A stretch of 33,485 nucleotides of DNA from Candidatus Dormiibacterota bacterium (GCA_003151665.1 PLYD01000115.1:19402-52886); one strand, 5' to 3'. Positions 17,174-25,078 are shown, numbered from the stretch's first letter. Notes: generated by a model not told the origin, from the letters alone. Translations and numbers: made by a program.

Positions 17174-17213
17174 TCGCTGCCACAGTTCAAATAGTGTTCC
17201 GTCGCTCCGACCA
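17174..17213 (+). repeat. tRNA-Pro-end-like repeat, copy A (putative attachment site)
   Basis: Contains TCGCTGCCAC, then AGTTCAAATAGTG, then a degenerate end CGCTCCGACCA. It aligns along about 40 bases with 18242-18282 and shares GTTCAAAT and CTCC..GACCA with the 3' end of tRNA-Pro (13657-13680). It lies 111 bp after the methyltransferase stop and 49 bp before the abrB start, so it separates the two cargo units. Confidence 0.65.
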
Positions 17214-17236
17214 ATTGCCTTACATAGCCTCGCGCG

Positions 17237-17260
17237 CCTTACCTTCATGCTAAGGTAAGG
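17237..17260 (+). promoter_or_regulatory. Palindromic operator overlapping the antitoxin ribosome site
   Basis: CCTTACCTT (17237-17245) and AAGGTAAGG (17252-17260) form a perfect 9-bp inverted repeat with a 6-base spacer. The right arm holds the AAGG ribosome-binding bases just before ATG 17263. An AbrB-type antitoxin dimer binding here would autoregulate the toxin-antitoxin operon. As RNA, the hairpin would also mask the ribosome site. Both are inferences from position and symmetry. Confidence 0.75.
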
Positions 17261-17262
17261 GT

Positions 17263-17523
17263 ATGAAAGAGCGAGCTACGGTCACGTCGAAGGGCCAAAT
17301 CACGATCCCGGCAGCGGTACGGAAGGCCCTCGACCTCCGCCGGGGGGATCAGGTGGTATTTGAGATTGGCGGTAAGGCCGACTTCGCAGTGGCAAGGCTT
17401 CGTCGGGCCCCGGATATCTTTGCCATGGCCGGATCGATAGGTCCGCGAACGGCTGTCCCGAAGGAATGGGCCGATGAGCGGCGATTGGCTCGTGATGAGC
17501 AGGCGCGCCGGCGACGCCGATGA
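17263..17523 (+). CDS. vapB: AbrB/SpoVT-domain antitoxin (VapB-type)
   Basis: An 86-residue protein with an N-terminal swapped-hairpin AbrB DNA-binding domain: ATVTSKGQITIPAAVRKAL, then LRRGDQVVFEI. The Arg-rich C-terminal tail (ADERRLARDEQARRRRR) would bind the toxin. It overlaps the PIN toxin gene by ATGA (17520-17523), the standard antitoxin-first order. The palindrome ending 2 bases before its start is the likely operator. The pair lies between two tRNA-end-like repeats, consistent with acquired cargo. Confidence 0.9.
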   Translation: MKERATVTSKGQITIPAAVRKALDLRRGDQVVFEIGGKADFAVARLRRAPDIFAMAGSIGPRTAVPKEWADERRLARDEQARRRRR

Positions 17524-17945
17524 CACAGGTCCTCGACACCAACGTTCTCGTTCGCCACTTCACTGGTACCCCCGCGGGCCAGGCAAGTGCGGCCACAGCA
17601 TTCCTGAAGGCTGCGGCACCAGGACAGTTAAGGCTGAGCGATGTGCATGTCTCTGAGTTCGTGTGGGTGCTCGAGTCATCCATTTACCAGGCAGACCGGG
17701 CGACCATTAGCGCAGCACTGGATGCCGTGATCGCACTCCCGGCGATCGAGGTTGGCGACGAAGCCCTGCTTCAGAAGGCCATCGATCTCTATGCCCAGCG
17801 TGGGATGGACTGGACCGACGCCTACCTTGTCGCGACTGCGATCAGGAGCCAGGCACGCGACGTCGTCAGCTTCGATCGTTTCGACTCCAAGCTCGGCGGA
17901 CTTGGGCTCCGACGCGTGGAACCAGGCCGTAATTCACGGCAATGA
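17520..17945 (+). CDS. vapC: PIN-domain toxin ribonuclease (VapC family)
   Basis: A 141-residue PIN-domain protein, predicted Mg-dependent RNase that cuts RNA (often tRNA or rRNA in known VapCs) unless held by its antitoxin. Acidic active-site residues are D6 (LDTNVLVR), E46 (VSEFVWVLE), D100 (MDWTDAYLVATA) and D119 (VVSFDRFD), so the catalytic set is complete. Size is normal for VapC. It is translated from an ATGA overlap with the AbrB-type antitoxin. No RNA target can be inferred. Confidence 0.92.
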   Translation: MTQVLDTNVLVRHFTGTPAGQASAATAFLKAAAPGQLRLSDVHVSEFVWVLESSIYQADRATISAALDAVIALPAIEVGDEALLQKAIDLYAQRGMDWTDAYLVATAIRSQARDVVSFDRFDSKLGGLGLRRVEPGRNSRQ

Positions 17946-18400
17946 GCGCGCCTTCGATTAGGCGGAGCGAACAACGGCGACGGCACACTCGAAACCTCGG
18001 CCACCAGATCGCCCATTTCACAGCCGGGTATCAGGTCGGGTTCGATCTGGATCGACTGCCGCGACAGGGAAGGGATGCTGTGGCCGAAAAGATCATCACT
18101 AACGCGTAGCCGCACCTGCCCGTGACGCTTGGGTAGTCCTCAGCTCCGAGCGCAGATCGCGGTGGCCCGCACGATCGCGGTCATCGCGCGAAGCCGAGCC
18201 TCGTGGTCACGAAGCAGCGAAAACATCAGAGTTCGTCCGGGTCGTTGCCACGAGTTCAAATAGTGTCCCGGCTCCCCGACCAGATTTTTCATCTCGCCAA
18301 ATGGGCGCGAATCGCGCTATCCACATCTTAAGGGTCCATTTGAGCCCAAATAGCGGAATCCCGAAGTGACGCCGCGCGTACGGCGCGCATCATCGGACGG
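17946..18400. other. Intergenic stretch after vapC with tRNA-end-like repeat, no convincing gene
   Basis: The 455 bases between vapC and the ATL gene hold no gene I can support. A minus-strand open frame (17822-18115) largely overlaps vapC and shows no family resemblance. The main landmark is repeat copy B (18242-18282). An imperfect related sequence, ATTTGAGCCCAAATAG, is at 18338-18353 and is itself an inverted repeat (ATTTG/CAAAT). Confidence 0.6.
18242..18282 (+). repeat. tRNA-Pro-end-like repeat, copy B (putative attachment site)
   Basis: TCGTTGCCAC, then GAGTTCAAATAGTG, TCCCGG and CTCCCCGACCA. The final 11 bases are identical to the last 11 bases of tRNA-Pro (13670-13680) and GTTCAAAT matches its T loop. 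It also aligns with copy A (17174-17213) and with the inverted copy at 13862-13885. It marks the right edge of the accessory patch that begins at the tRNA. Confidence 0.7.
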
Positions 18401-18649
18401 GTGCGAGCGATTCCCGCTGGGTTTGTCCGCACCTACGGCGACATCGATCCGAAAGCGCCCCGCCTGGTGGGTCACGTACTTGCCACCATTCACGAACGCC
18501 TCCCATGGCATCGCGTGGTCCGCGCTGACGGCAGTGGCGCGATGGGAAAGCGAAAGCGCGAGCTCCTGCTTCGGGAAGGCGTTCCGATGCTCGGCGATCG
18601 CGTCGAGCTGCGCCATGCTCGGCTGCCATCGGCACTCAAGATCCCGTGA
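18401..18649 (+). CDS. Alkyltransferase-like (ATL) DNA-binding protein, MGMT family
   Basis: An 82-residue protein of the O6-alkylguanine alkyltransferase DNA-binding domain family. VRTYGDI, GHVLATI, LPWHRVV and MLGDRVEL align with the family, but the active-site PCHRV Cys is replaced by Trp (PWHRVV). That substitution defines ATL proteins, which bind O6-alkylguanine without repairing it and hand the lesion to nucleotide excision repair (established for the family). GTG 18401 is the only usual start codon. The open frame extends upstream (RTARIIGR), which resembles the family's N-terminus, but without ATG, GTG or TTG before the stop at 18341, so the 5' end may be clipped or use an unusual start. 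Confidence 0.85.
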   Translation: MRAIPAGFVRTYGDIDPKAPRLVGHVLATIHERLPWHRVVRADGSGAMGKRKRELLLREGVPMLGDRVELRHARLPSALKIP

Positions 18650-18800
18650 GGAGTGCGGTACTCGCCTACCGTTCCGCTCGCGCGATGAGCCGCTAGCGAC
18701 GAGGTTTTCCAGATTGAGGTCCCAAGGCAAGAGCTATTTTTGGGCGGCCAGGTCCCGAGCAAGCGATTTCGTGCCAGATTCCTGGGATGCTAGCTGTGGT

Positions 18801-21782
18801 GTGGGCAGCAAGTCGCGGGCTGAAGCGTTCAGCGGCGATTCGGAGCGAGTGCGCCGGCTTCGAACGATCCTGGAGACGCGGCTCGAGCCGGAGGTCTTCA
18901 AAGAGAGTGCGCCCCTTGAGCTGACCTCCTACTGCGTGCGCGGCGAACCGATCAGCTACGCCGACGCGGTCCGCGGAGAGTTCGCTCCCATCGAAGTCGG
19001 CGACGCCTGGGGCCCGCCCTGGAGCACGACGTGGTTCCACATACGCGGTTCAGTTCCTGCCGCTTGGGCGGGCCGAAAGGCGGTGGCGTTCTTCGACCTC
19101 GGCTTCTTGGCGCCGACAGGTTTCACGTGCGAGGCGCTGGCCTGGAAGGACGGCCAGCCGTGGCGTGGGGTCGACCCTAACCACCAGTGGCTCCCGGTCA
19201 CGGGCCCAGATGTCGATTTCTACCTGGACACGGCGGCCAACCCGACCGCAAGCCTGTCGGGTGCGGACCCCGCTGCATCGATGATCGCTCTGCGAGAGTC
19301 GCCGGCCCCAGCGTTCATCCTGCGCGCAGCCGAGCTCCGCATCCGAGACGAGGCAATGCGAAAGCTCGCCCTTGATTTCAAGGTTGCCCTCGAGCTTGCC
19401 GAGGTGCTCCCTGATGGAGACTGGCGCCGCGACATTCTCGAGGCGCTGGATCGCTTTGCCGAGACGGACGACCCTGCATTCCTGGCCGGCCTGATGTCGA
19501 CGCCGCCCGCCGGGACCCACCACATCAGCGCCGTCGGGCACGCGCACATCGACACGGCATGGCTCTGGCCGATCCGCGAGACGCGCCGCAAATGCGCTCG
19601 GTCGTTCTCCACGCAGCTCGCGCTGATGGACGAGTATCCCGACTACCGCTTCGCCTGCTCGCAGGCCGTGCAGTACCTCTGGATGAAAGAGTCCTACCCA
19701 TCCATCTACGAGGGCATTCGGCAGAAGGTCGCGAACGGTCAGTGGGAGCCCGTCGGGGGGATGTGGGTCGAGCCCGATTGCAACCTACCGTCGGGCGAGT
19801 CGCTGGTGCGCCAGCTGCTTCACGGCAAGCGCTTCTTCATGCAGGAGTTTGGCTACGAGCCGAAGGATGTGTGGCTGCCCGACGTCTTCGGCTACCCGGC
19901 CTCGCTGCCGCAACTCATTGCCGCGGCGGGCTCGAACTTCTTCCTGACCCAGAAGCTTTCCTGGAACGAGATCAACAAGCCGGCTCACCACACTTTCATG
20001 TGGGAAGGCATCGACGGAACCCGCATCTTCACTCACTTTCCGCCGGCGGACACCTACAACGGCGACTTCAGCGCCGGTGAGGTGGTGCGGAGCGCAGCCA
20101 ATTTCAAGGACCACGATCGATCGTCGCGATCCCTCTATCTATATGGACGGGGCGATGGGGGCGGAGGACCCGATCCCGACATGATCGAGTCGGCGCACAG
20201 GCTCATGCACCTCCCCGGTGCGCCGGGGATCGAGCTTTCGCGCGCGGCCGACTTCTTCGAAGCGGCTTCAACCGAATCGCACGACCTGACGACCTGGGTG
20301 GGCGAGCTGTACTTCGAGCTGCATCGAGGCACGTACACCACGCAGGCTCGGACCAAGCTGCTCAACCGCAGGGCCGAGCAGGCGCTCCGCGAGGCGGAGA
20401 TGTGGTCGGTCGCTGCTGGTGACGGCTATCCCGCTGACGTGCTCGACGAAGCCTGGAAAAAGCTGCTCACCAACCAGTTCCATGACATCCTTCCCGGCTC
20501 GAGCATCGACTGGGTCTATAAAGACGCCGAGCGCGACCTCGATGCCGTCGCCGGTGTAGGCGACCGAGTGACATCCAATGCCCTCGAAAAGCTTGTTGGT
20601 TCCGGCGATGACCTGGTTGTGTTCAACGTCAATTCACACGCGCGACGCGAGATTGTGGACCTCGGAGATCGATTCGGTGTCGTCGAAGCTCCCCCATGCG
20701 GTTGGGCTACGCAGGACACTGCTTTCGTTACACGCGAGCAGACAGTGGCGGTCTCAGACGGTCGAATGGAGAACGACCTCCTGCGCGTGCTTTGGGACGA
20801 GCGGGGCCTGCTCACGTCGATCTGGGACAAGGCAGCCGACCGCGAGGTGCTCTCCGCGGGGAGCCGAGGCAATCTTTTACAGCTTTTCGAGGACAACCCG
20901 GCGCGCTGGGACGCCTGGGACATTGACATTGACTATCAAGATCACGGGGTCGATCTCGTCGACCTGTCGGCGCACCAGCTTGAAAGGTCCGGCCTGCGTG
21001 GGGCAGTGCGCTTTACAAGGGAGTTCGGTCGCTCGCGCTTCACCCAACAGATGGTGCTTGACGCGGGATCGCGCGTCCTTCGCTTTGAATGTCACGTCGA
21101 CTGGCATGAGGATCACAAGTTGCTGAAGGTCGCGTTTCCAGTCGCGATCCATTCGCCAAGAGCGACGTACGAGATCCAGTTCGGCCACGTCGAGCGAACC
21201 ACCCACACGAACACGTCATGGGACCAGGCCCGCTTCGAGGTGTGCGGCCATCGCTGGGCCGACCTGGGGGAGGCGGGTTACGGCGTCGCCCTGCTCAACG
21301 ATTGCAAGTACGGCTATGACATCCGGGGCTCGGTGATGCGCCTCTCCTTGCTGCGCGCGCCCACGCACCCTGACCCGACGGCGGATCGCGGCCGCCATAG
21401 CTTCACCTACGCGCTCATGCCGCATCCACGAGACTTCCGTAAGGCCGGAGTCATCGCTGCCGCCGAAGACTTGAACGTGCCACTGCGAATCGCGCGGGGC
21501 AGCGCGAACGCAGGTCAGCGACGTTCGCTGATCGAGGTCGATACGCCCCAGGTCATCGTCGAGACCATCAAGCGCGCCGAGGATTCGGATGCGACCGTCG
21601 TGCGGCTCTATGAAGCCTGGGGCGGCAGAACCAAGGCCACCTTGCGAACGACCCTGCCCGCCACCCGTGCGACTCTCTGCGATTTGTTGGAGAGGGAGCT
21701 GGAAGATGTCCCGCTGCACGACGGGGAGATCGACCTGGAGCTGTCTCCGTTCAAGATCTTGACCCTGAAGCTAGAGCGCTAG
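18801..21782 (+). CDS. GH38 alpha-mannosidase
   Basis: A protein of about 993 residues, typical for bacterial GH38 alpha-mannosidases, which release mannose from alpha-mannosides. The zinc/substrate motif HAHIDTAWLWP is at about 247-257. The nucleophile is D361 in WLPDVFGYPASLPQL. The middle domain has QFHDILPGSSI, followed by the large beta-rich C-terminal domain ending in ELSPFKILTLKLER. GTG 18801 is the chosen start, with GTG 18849 the alternative. The same frame is open back to 18366 but that part lies over the ATL gene and is not mannosidase-like. There is no signal peptide, so it acts in the cytoplasm on imported oligosaccharides. It is followed by a GH4 enzyme. Confidence 0.92.
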   Translation: MGSKSRAEAFSGDSERVRRLRTILETRLEPEVFKESAPLELTSYCVRGEPISYADAVRGEFAPIEVGDAWGPPWSTTWFHIRGSVPAAWAGRKAVAFFDLGFLAPTGFTCEALAWKDGQPWRGVDPNHQWLPVTGPDVDFYLDTAANPTASLSGADPAASMIALRESPAPAFILRAAELRIRDEAMRKLALDFKVALELAEVLPDGDWRRDILEALDRFAETDDPAFLAGLMSTPPAGTHHISAVGHAHIDTAWLWPIRETRRKCARSFSTQLALMDEYPDYRFACSQAVQYLWMKESYPSIYEGIRQKVANGQWEPVGGMWVEPDCNLPSGESLVRQLLHGKRFFMQEFGYEPKDVWLPDVFGYPASLPQLIAAAGSNFFLTQKLSWNEINKPAHHTFMWEGIDGTRIFTHFPPADTYNGDFSAGEVVRSAANFKDHDRSSRSLYLYGRGDGGGGPDPDMIESAHRLMHLPGAPGIELSRAADFFEAASTESHDLTTWVGELYFELHRGTYTTQARTKLLNRRAEQALREAEMWSVAAGDGYPADVLDEAWKKLLTNQFHDILPGSSIDWVYKDAERDLDAVAGVGDRVTSNALEKLVGSGDDLVVFNVNSHARREIVDLGDRFGVVEAPPCGWATQDTAFVTREQTVAVSDGRMENDLLRVLWDERGLLTSIWDKAADREVLSAGSRGNLLQLFEDNPARWDAWDIDIDYQDHGVDLVDLSAHQLERSGLRGAVRFTREFGRSRFTQQMVLDAGSRVLRFECHVDWHEDHKLLKVAFPVAIHSPRATYEIQFGHVERTTHTNTSWDQARFEVCGHRWADLGEAGYGVALLNDCKYGYDIRGSVMRLSLLRAPTHPDPTADRGRHSFTYALMPHPRDFRKAGVIAAAEDLNVPLRIARGSANAGQRRSLIEVDTPQVIVETIKRAEDSDATVVRLYEAWGGRTKATLRTTLPATRATLCDLLERELEDVPLHDGEIDLELSPFKILTLKLER

Positions 21783-21816
21783 TCGCCACGCGCGCCGGCG
21801 CTCAACAGACGCGAGT

Positions 21817-21822
21817 TAGAAT
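21817..21822 (+). promoter_or_regulatory. -10-like TAGAAT before the GH4 gene
   Basis: TAGAAT lies 10 bases upstream of ATG 21833, within the 50-bp gap after the mannosidase stop. The distance leaves almost no 5' leader. There is no recognisable -35, so this is a weak call. Confidence 0.35.
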
Positions 21823-21832
21823 TTTCGGCGCG

Positions 21833-23134
21833 ATGCCGAAGGTGACGTTGGTGGGAGCCGGCAGCGCCGTGTTCGCTCGCCAGGTGATGACCGACATCCT
21901 CGCTGTCGACGGTCTCGACCGCGGAGTTTTCGCGCTGGTCGATATCGATCCGGACCGGCTGGATCTTGCGCGTCGCATCGCCGAAAGGCTGGTCGAGCTG
22001 TCGGGCAAGGCCTGGACCGTCGAGGCGTCGACCGATCGGCTCGACGTTCTGAAGGGCACCGACTACGTGGTCAACTCGATCGAGGTCGCCGGCCTGCAGA
22101 ACGTGCGGCACGACTTCGATATCCCGATGAAATACGGGATCGACCAATGCATCGGCGATACGATCGGGCCAGGCGGCATCTTCAAAGCGTTGAGAACCGG
22201 GCCCGCATGGCTGGAGATCGTGGCCGACGTGGAGCGGGTCGCTCCGCGCGCGGTCGTCCTCAACTACACGAACCCGATGTCGATCCTCACGCTCGCGGCC
22301 AACCGAGCGACTGGCTTGCAGATCGTGGGCCTCTGTCACAGCGTGCAGGGCACCTCCAGGCTCCTCGCCGAGTTCCTCGACGCGCCGTATGACGAGCTGA
22401 CCTGGCGGTGCGCCGGTATCAATCACAACGCCTGGTTCACCAAGCTCGAACGGCACGGCAAGGACATGTACCCGCTTCTGCGCGAGCGTGCGGCGCAGCC
22501 CGAGTACTACGAGCGGGACCCGGTCCGTTTCGAGGTGATGCTGCGTATGGGCGCGTTCGTGACGGAGTCAAGCGGTCACTTCTCCGAGTACGTCCCGTAC
22601 TTCCGGAAGCGGCCCGATCTCGTGAAGAAGTACGCGCGGCCGGGCTACCTCGGAGAGAGCGGCTTCTACGCGAACAACTGGCCGGACTGGCGCAAGGACA
22701 ACGACGAGCGGATCCATTCGATGCTGCGAGGCGAGACCGAGATCCCGATGCAGCGGAGCTACGAGTATGCGTCCCACATCATGGAGGCGATGGAGCACGG
22801 ACGTCCGACCAGCATCCACGGAAATGTCGTCAACGCCGGAAGTATCGAGAACCTGCCCGACGGCTGCGTCGAGGTCGAATGCACGGTGGGGCCGGACGGC
22901 ATCCGCCCCGTGAAGTTCGGCAACCTCCCGGAGCAGCTGGCCGCGCTCAACCGCTCACACATGGCGGTGCACGAGCTCGTGGTGGAGGCTCTGCTCGAGC
23001 GCGATCGACAGAAGGCGATGTACGCGTTGATGCTGGATCCGCTGACGGCGGCGGTGTGCTCGCTGGAAGAGATCGAGAACCTGTTCAACGAGATGTGGGC
23101 GGCAGAACGCAAAGACCTGGCGGCCTTCGAATGA
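21833..23134 (+). CDS. GH4 family NAD/Mn-dependent glycosidase (alpha-galactosidase MelA-like)
   Basis: A 433-residue family 4 glycoside hydrolase, which uses NAD+ and a divalent metal in an oxidation-elimination mechanism. Seen are the N-terminal Rossmann GAGSAVFARQ (8-17), NYTNPMS (144-150), the metal-binding CHSV (C168/H169), and H198 in GINHNAW. The CHSVQ form is typical of alpha-galactosidases (MelA); glucosidase and glucuronidase members usually differ at this site, so alpha-galactosidase or a related activity (LplD-like) is the best guess. Downstream of GH38 mannosidase, it likely helps break down alpha-linked hetero-oligosaccharides. It overlaps the next gene by ATGA (23131-23134). 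Confidence 0.9.
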   Translation: MPKVTLVGAGSAVFARQVMTDILAVDGLDRGVFALVDIDPDRLDLARRIAERLVELSGKAWTVEASTDRLDVLKGTDYVVNSIEVAGLQNVRHDFDIPMKYGIDQCIGDTIGPGGIFKALRTGPAWLEIVADVERVAPRAVVLNYTNPMSILTLAANRATGLQIVGLCHSVQGTSRLLAEFLDAPYDELTWRCAGINHNAWFTKLERHGKDMYPLLRERAAQPEYYERDPVRFEVMLRMGAFVTESSGHFSEYVPYFRKRPDLVKKYARPGYLGESGFYANNWPDWRKDNDERIHSMLRGETEIPMQRSYEYASHIMEAMEHGRPTSIHGNVVNAGSIENLPDGCVEVECTVGPDGIRPVKFGNLPEQLAALNRSHMAVHELVVEALLERDRQKAMYALMLDPLTAAVCSLEEIENLFNEMWAAERKDLAAFE

Positions 23135-23760
23135 CAGCCGTGTTTCGCGGCTGGCCCGAGGAGTTTCAGCCATTCTTCATCGGGCTCGAGCTGGACAACT
23201 CGAAGCGCTATTTCGAGGCCAATCGCAAAACCTACGAGGCAGCGGTCAAGGGTCCAATGGTCGCGCTAGTCGAATCGCTGGCCGGCGAGTATGGCGAAGG
23301 CAAGGTCTTTCGAGCCAATCGCGACATTCGCTTCTCGAAAGACAAGTCGCCCTACAAGACGAACATCGCGGCCACCGCCGGCATGAACGGCCATGGCGGC
23401 TACATATCGCTGGACGCGCGCGGCCTCACCGTCGCCGCGGGGCGTTACGAGCTGACCCCGCAACAGCTCACCAAATACCGGAAGAGGGTGGCGGCTGACG
23501 CCACGGGCGCCCTGCTGGCCACGATCGTCGCCAAGCTGGAAAAGGCCGGTTACGGAATCGGCGGCGAGGCCCTGAAGAGAGTTCCGGCCGGCCTCCCGCA
23601 AGACCACCCAAGGGCTCGCTTGCTGCGCCACAAGATCCTCTACATCTACAAGAACTTTGGGCTGCATCCATGGCTCGGAAGCAGCACCGCGCGCAAGCAT
23701 GTCGTCAAGGTCTTTGCCGACGCGAAACCCCTCAACGACTGGCTGAAAACAAACGCGTAG
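23131..23760 (+). CDS. DUF2461 family protein (TIGR02453)
   Basis: A 209-residue protein of the DUF2461/TIGR02453 family. Signatures are NSKRYFEANRKTYE near 23-36, FRANRDIRFSKDKSPYKTN, and the C-terminal RARLLRHK plus FGLHPWLGS. The function is not known; no active site can be named with confidence. The ATGA overlap with the GH4 gene suggests co-translation, though DUF2461 genes occur in many contexts so this does not show a role in sugar metabolism. Its stop directly abuts the convergent lysR stop at 23761. Confidence 0.9.
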   Translation: MTAVFRGWPEEFQPFFIGLELDNSKRYFEANRKTYEAAVKGPMVALVESLAGEYGEGKVFRANRDIRFSKDKSPYKTNIAATAGMNGHGGYISLDARGLTVAAGRYELTPQQLTKYRKRVAADATGALLATIVAKLEKAGYGIGGEALKRVPAGLPQDHPRARLLRHKILYIYKNFGLHPWLGSSTARKHVVKVFADAKPLNDWLKTNA

Positions 23761-24654
23761 CTAGGAAGCTTGTCGCCTGTCGCCTGTCAGGTGGCGCCAG
23801 AACTCTTCGAGCGTCGGCCCGCCTTCTGATCGGCGCCTGATCGCGCTGATCTCCCGGAATGTGGACGGCCCAGGCAGCCGTTTGAGGACTCCGGCCGCGA
23901 GGTCCGCCTCCACCGCGAGGGCTGAGAGCACGGCATAGCCGAGTCCGGCGATCGCGGCAGCCCGCACGTACTCCGGGTGGCCGAGGTTGAGGATCTCGGA
24001 ATGGTCGTAGGCCCGACCCACCATCTGGCGGACGTTCTGTTCGCCCGCCCATCCGGGACCGCGGCCGAGGAACCTGTACTTTTCGAGGTGGGCGGGAGTC
24101 ACGTGTCCTAAGCGCGACAGCGGGTGGTCCACGTGGGCGACCAGGACAAGCTCGTCACGAGCGAGAACGACGGCGACGAGCTCCGGCGGGGGCTCTGCTT
24201 CGATGACCGCGCAGTCAAGCGCGCCCGCCAGCACCTGAGCGCCGATCGCGGCCGACGACTCGACGGTGACTGCCAGCTTCACCGCGGGGTATCGCGCGCA
24301 AAAAGCGGATAGGCGAGAAGGCAGGTAATAGCTCGCGCAGGTTGGGCTCGCGCCAAGGTCCAGCGAGCCTGACTCGAGCGCCTTCATCGAACGGGCGGTG
24401 TCTTTCACGGTTTCGACCGCCCGGAGCGCCGCCTTGCATGCGGTGGCCAGCGCCTTTCCGGCGTCGGTCAATCGAACGCCCCGCCCGGCCCGCTCCATGA
24501 GCTGGAGGCCGAGTGCCTCCTCGAAGTGCCTCAATTGCTGGGTGACAGCGCCCTGGGTGAGAAAGAGGGATGCCGCAGCCTTCGACACATGCTCGGTTTC
24601 GGCCACCGCCACGAAGGTCCGAAGCTGCTCGAGCGTGAACTGGAATCTGCTCAC
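23761..24654 (-). CDS. LysR-family transcriptional regulator
   Basis: A 297-residue LysR-type regulator. The N-terminal winged HTH covers about 6-65 (LEQLRTFVAVAETEHVSKAA, LTQGAVTQQLRHFEEALG), followed by the linker helix and a co-inducer-binding domain (about 92-290). It resembles the CysL/CbbR-like group but the effector is unknown. ATG 24654 is preceded by GGAAGTGAG. Its promoter region holds a palindrome (24675-24689) plus a repeated half-site, fitting autoregulation or control of the divergent pilin gene. Confidence 0.93.
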   Translation of the reverse strand: MSRFQFTLEQLRTFVAVAETEHVSKAAASLFLTQGAVTQQLRHFEEALGLQLMERAGRGVRLTDAGKALATACKAALRAVETVKDTARSMKALESGSLDLGASPTCASYYLPSRLSAFCARYPAVKLAVTVESSAAIGAQVLAGALDCAVIEAEPPPELVAVVLARDELVLVAHVDHPLSRLGHVTPAHLEKYRFLGRGPGWAGEQNVRQMVGRAYDHSEILNLGHPEYVRAAAIAGLGYAVLSALAVEADLAAGVLKRLPGPSTFREISAIRRRSEGGPTLEEFWRHLTGDRRQAS

Positions 24655-24672
24655 TTCCTATGCAGCAGCAAT

Positions 24673-24711
24673 GCTAATGGAATCCATTACAAAAACTATC
24701 TTCGCTAATGG
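24673..24711. promoter_or_regulatory. Palindrome and repeated half-site in the lysR/pilin gap
   Basis: TAATGG (24675-24680), a 3-base spacer and CCATTA (24684-24689) form a perfect inverted repeat. GCTAATGG occurs here (24673-24680) and again at 24704-24711, exactly 31 bases or about three helical turns on. LysR regulators typically bind one strong palindrome plus a weaker neighbouring site, so this is a good candidate operator. Confidence 0.6.
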
Positions 24712-24784
24712 TGAGCAAATAGCTTGCCAATCGTTGAACATCGTGCGGAGATCGGCCCGTCAGGGCCAAAGGAGGTGGAGTGTC

Positions 24785-24952
24785 GTGAGTGTCAGGAAAG
24801 TGGGATCTGCAAAAGGCGGTCAGCGTGGCCAGGGGATGGTCGAGTACGCGCTGATCCTGGTTCTCGTTTCGATCGTGGTCATCGTGATTCTTCTAACCAT
24901 GGGGAACCAGATCGTCAATGTTTTCTCCAACGTTGTGGCAGCCCTCGGATAA
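24785..24952 (+). CDS. Flp/Fap-type pilin
   Basis: A 55-residue type IVb pilin subunit. GTG 24785 is fixed by a near-perfect Shine-Dalgarno AAAGGAGGTG (24768-24777) 7 bases upstream. A basic leader (MSVRKVGSAKGGQRG) precedes the prepilin-peptidase site G15|Q16, with E20-Y21 at +5/+6 of the mature protein (QGMVEYALIL), exactly the Flp signature. A single hydrophobic helix follows. It is probably exported through a Tad-type machine, but no tad genes are nearby, so it is an orphan pilin locus. An inverted repeat follows 7 bases after the stop. Confidence 0.9.
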   Translation: MSVRKVGSAKGGQRGQGMVEYALILVLVSIVVIVILLTMGNQIVNVFSNVVAALG

Positions 24953-24959
24953 GCAATCT

Positions 24960-24988
24960 CTCGGGCCGGGTACGTAGCCCGGCCCGAG
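24960..24988 (+). terminator. Hairpin terminator after the Flp pilin
   Basis: CTCGGGCCGGG (24960-24970) pairs perfectly with CCCGGCCCGAG (24978-24988) around a 7-base loop. There is no T-tract, as is common in high-GC genomes. It follows the pilin stop and precedes the GH13 remnant. Confidence 0.7.
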
Positions 24989-25078
24989 CACCCCGGCCGG
25001 GTGCAACCCGGAACAGTACTCCTGCATAGTTTTGGCGGATTGCGGCGCAAAGATCTCAGCGGCCAGGGTGGCGAGGCG

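Noticed and set aside
17822..18115. 97-codon minus-strand frame after vapC
   Set aside because: Mostly antisense to vapC; no family resemblance and no ribosome site.
13681..18400. Integrase or excisionase for the tRNA-Pro patch
   Set aside because: No tyrosine or serine recombinase motif was found in any frame of the region. The only recombinase is the IS21 transposase, which explains only its own insertion.
18366..18800. N-terminal extension of the mannosidase frame
   Set aside because: The extension lies over the ATL gene in another frame and reads as Arg/Ser-rich noise. GH38 similarity begins after 18800.
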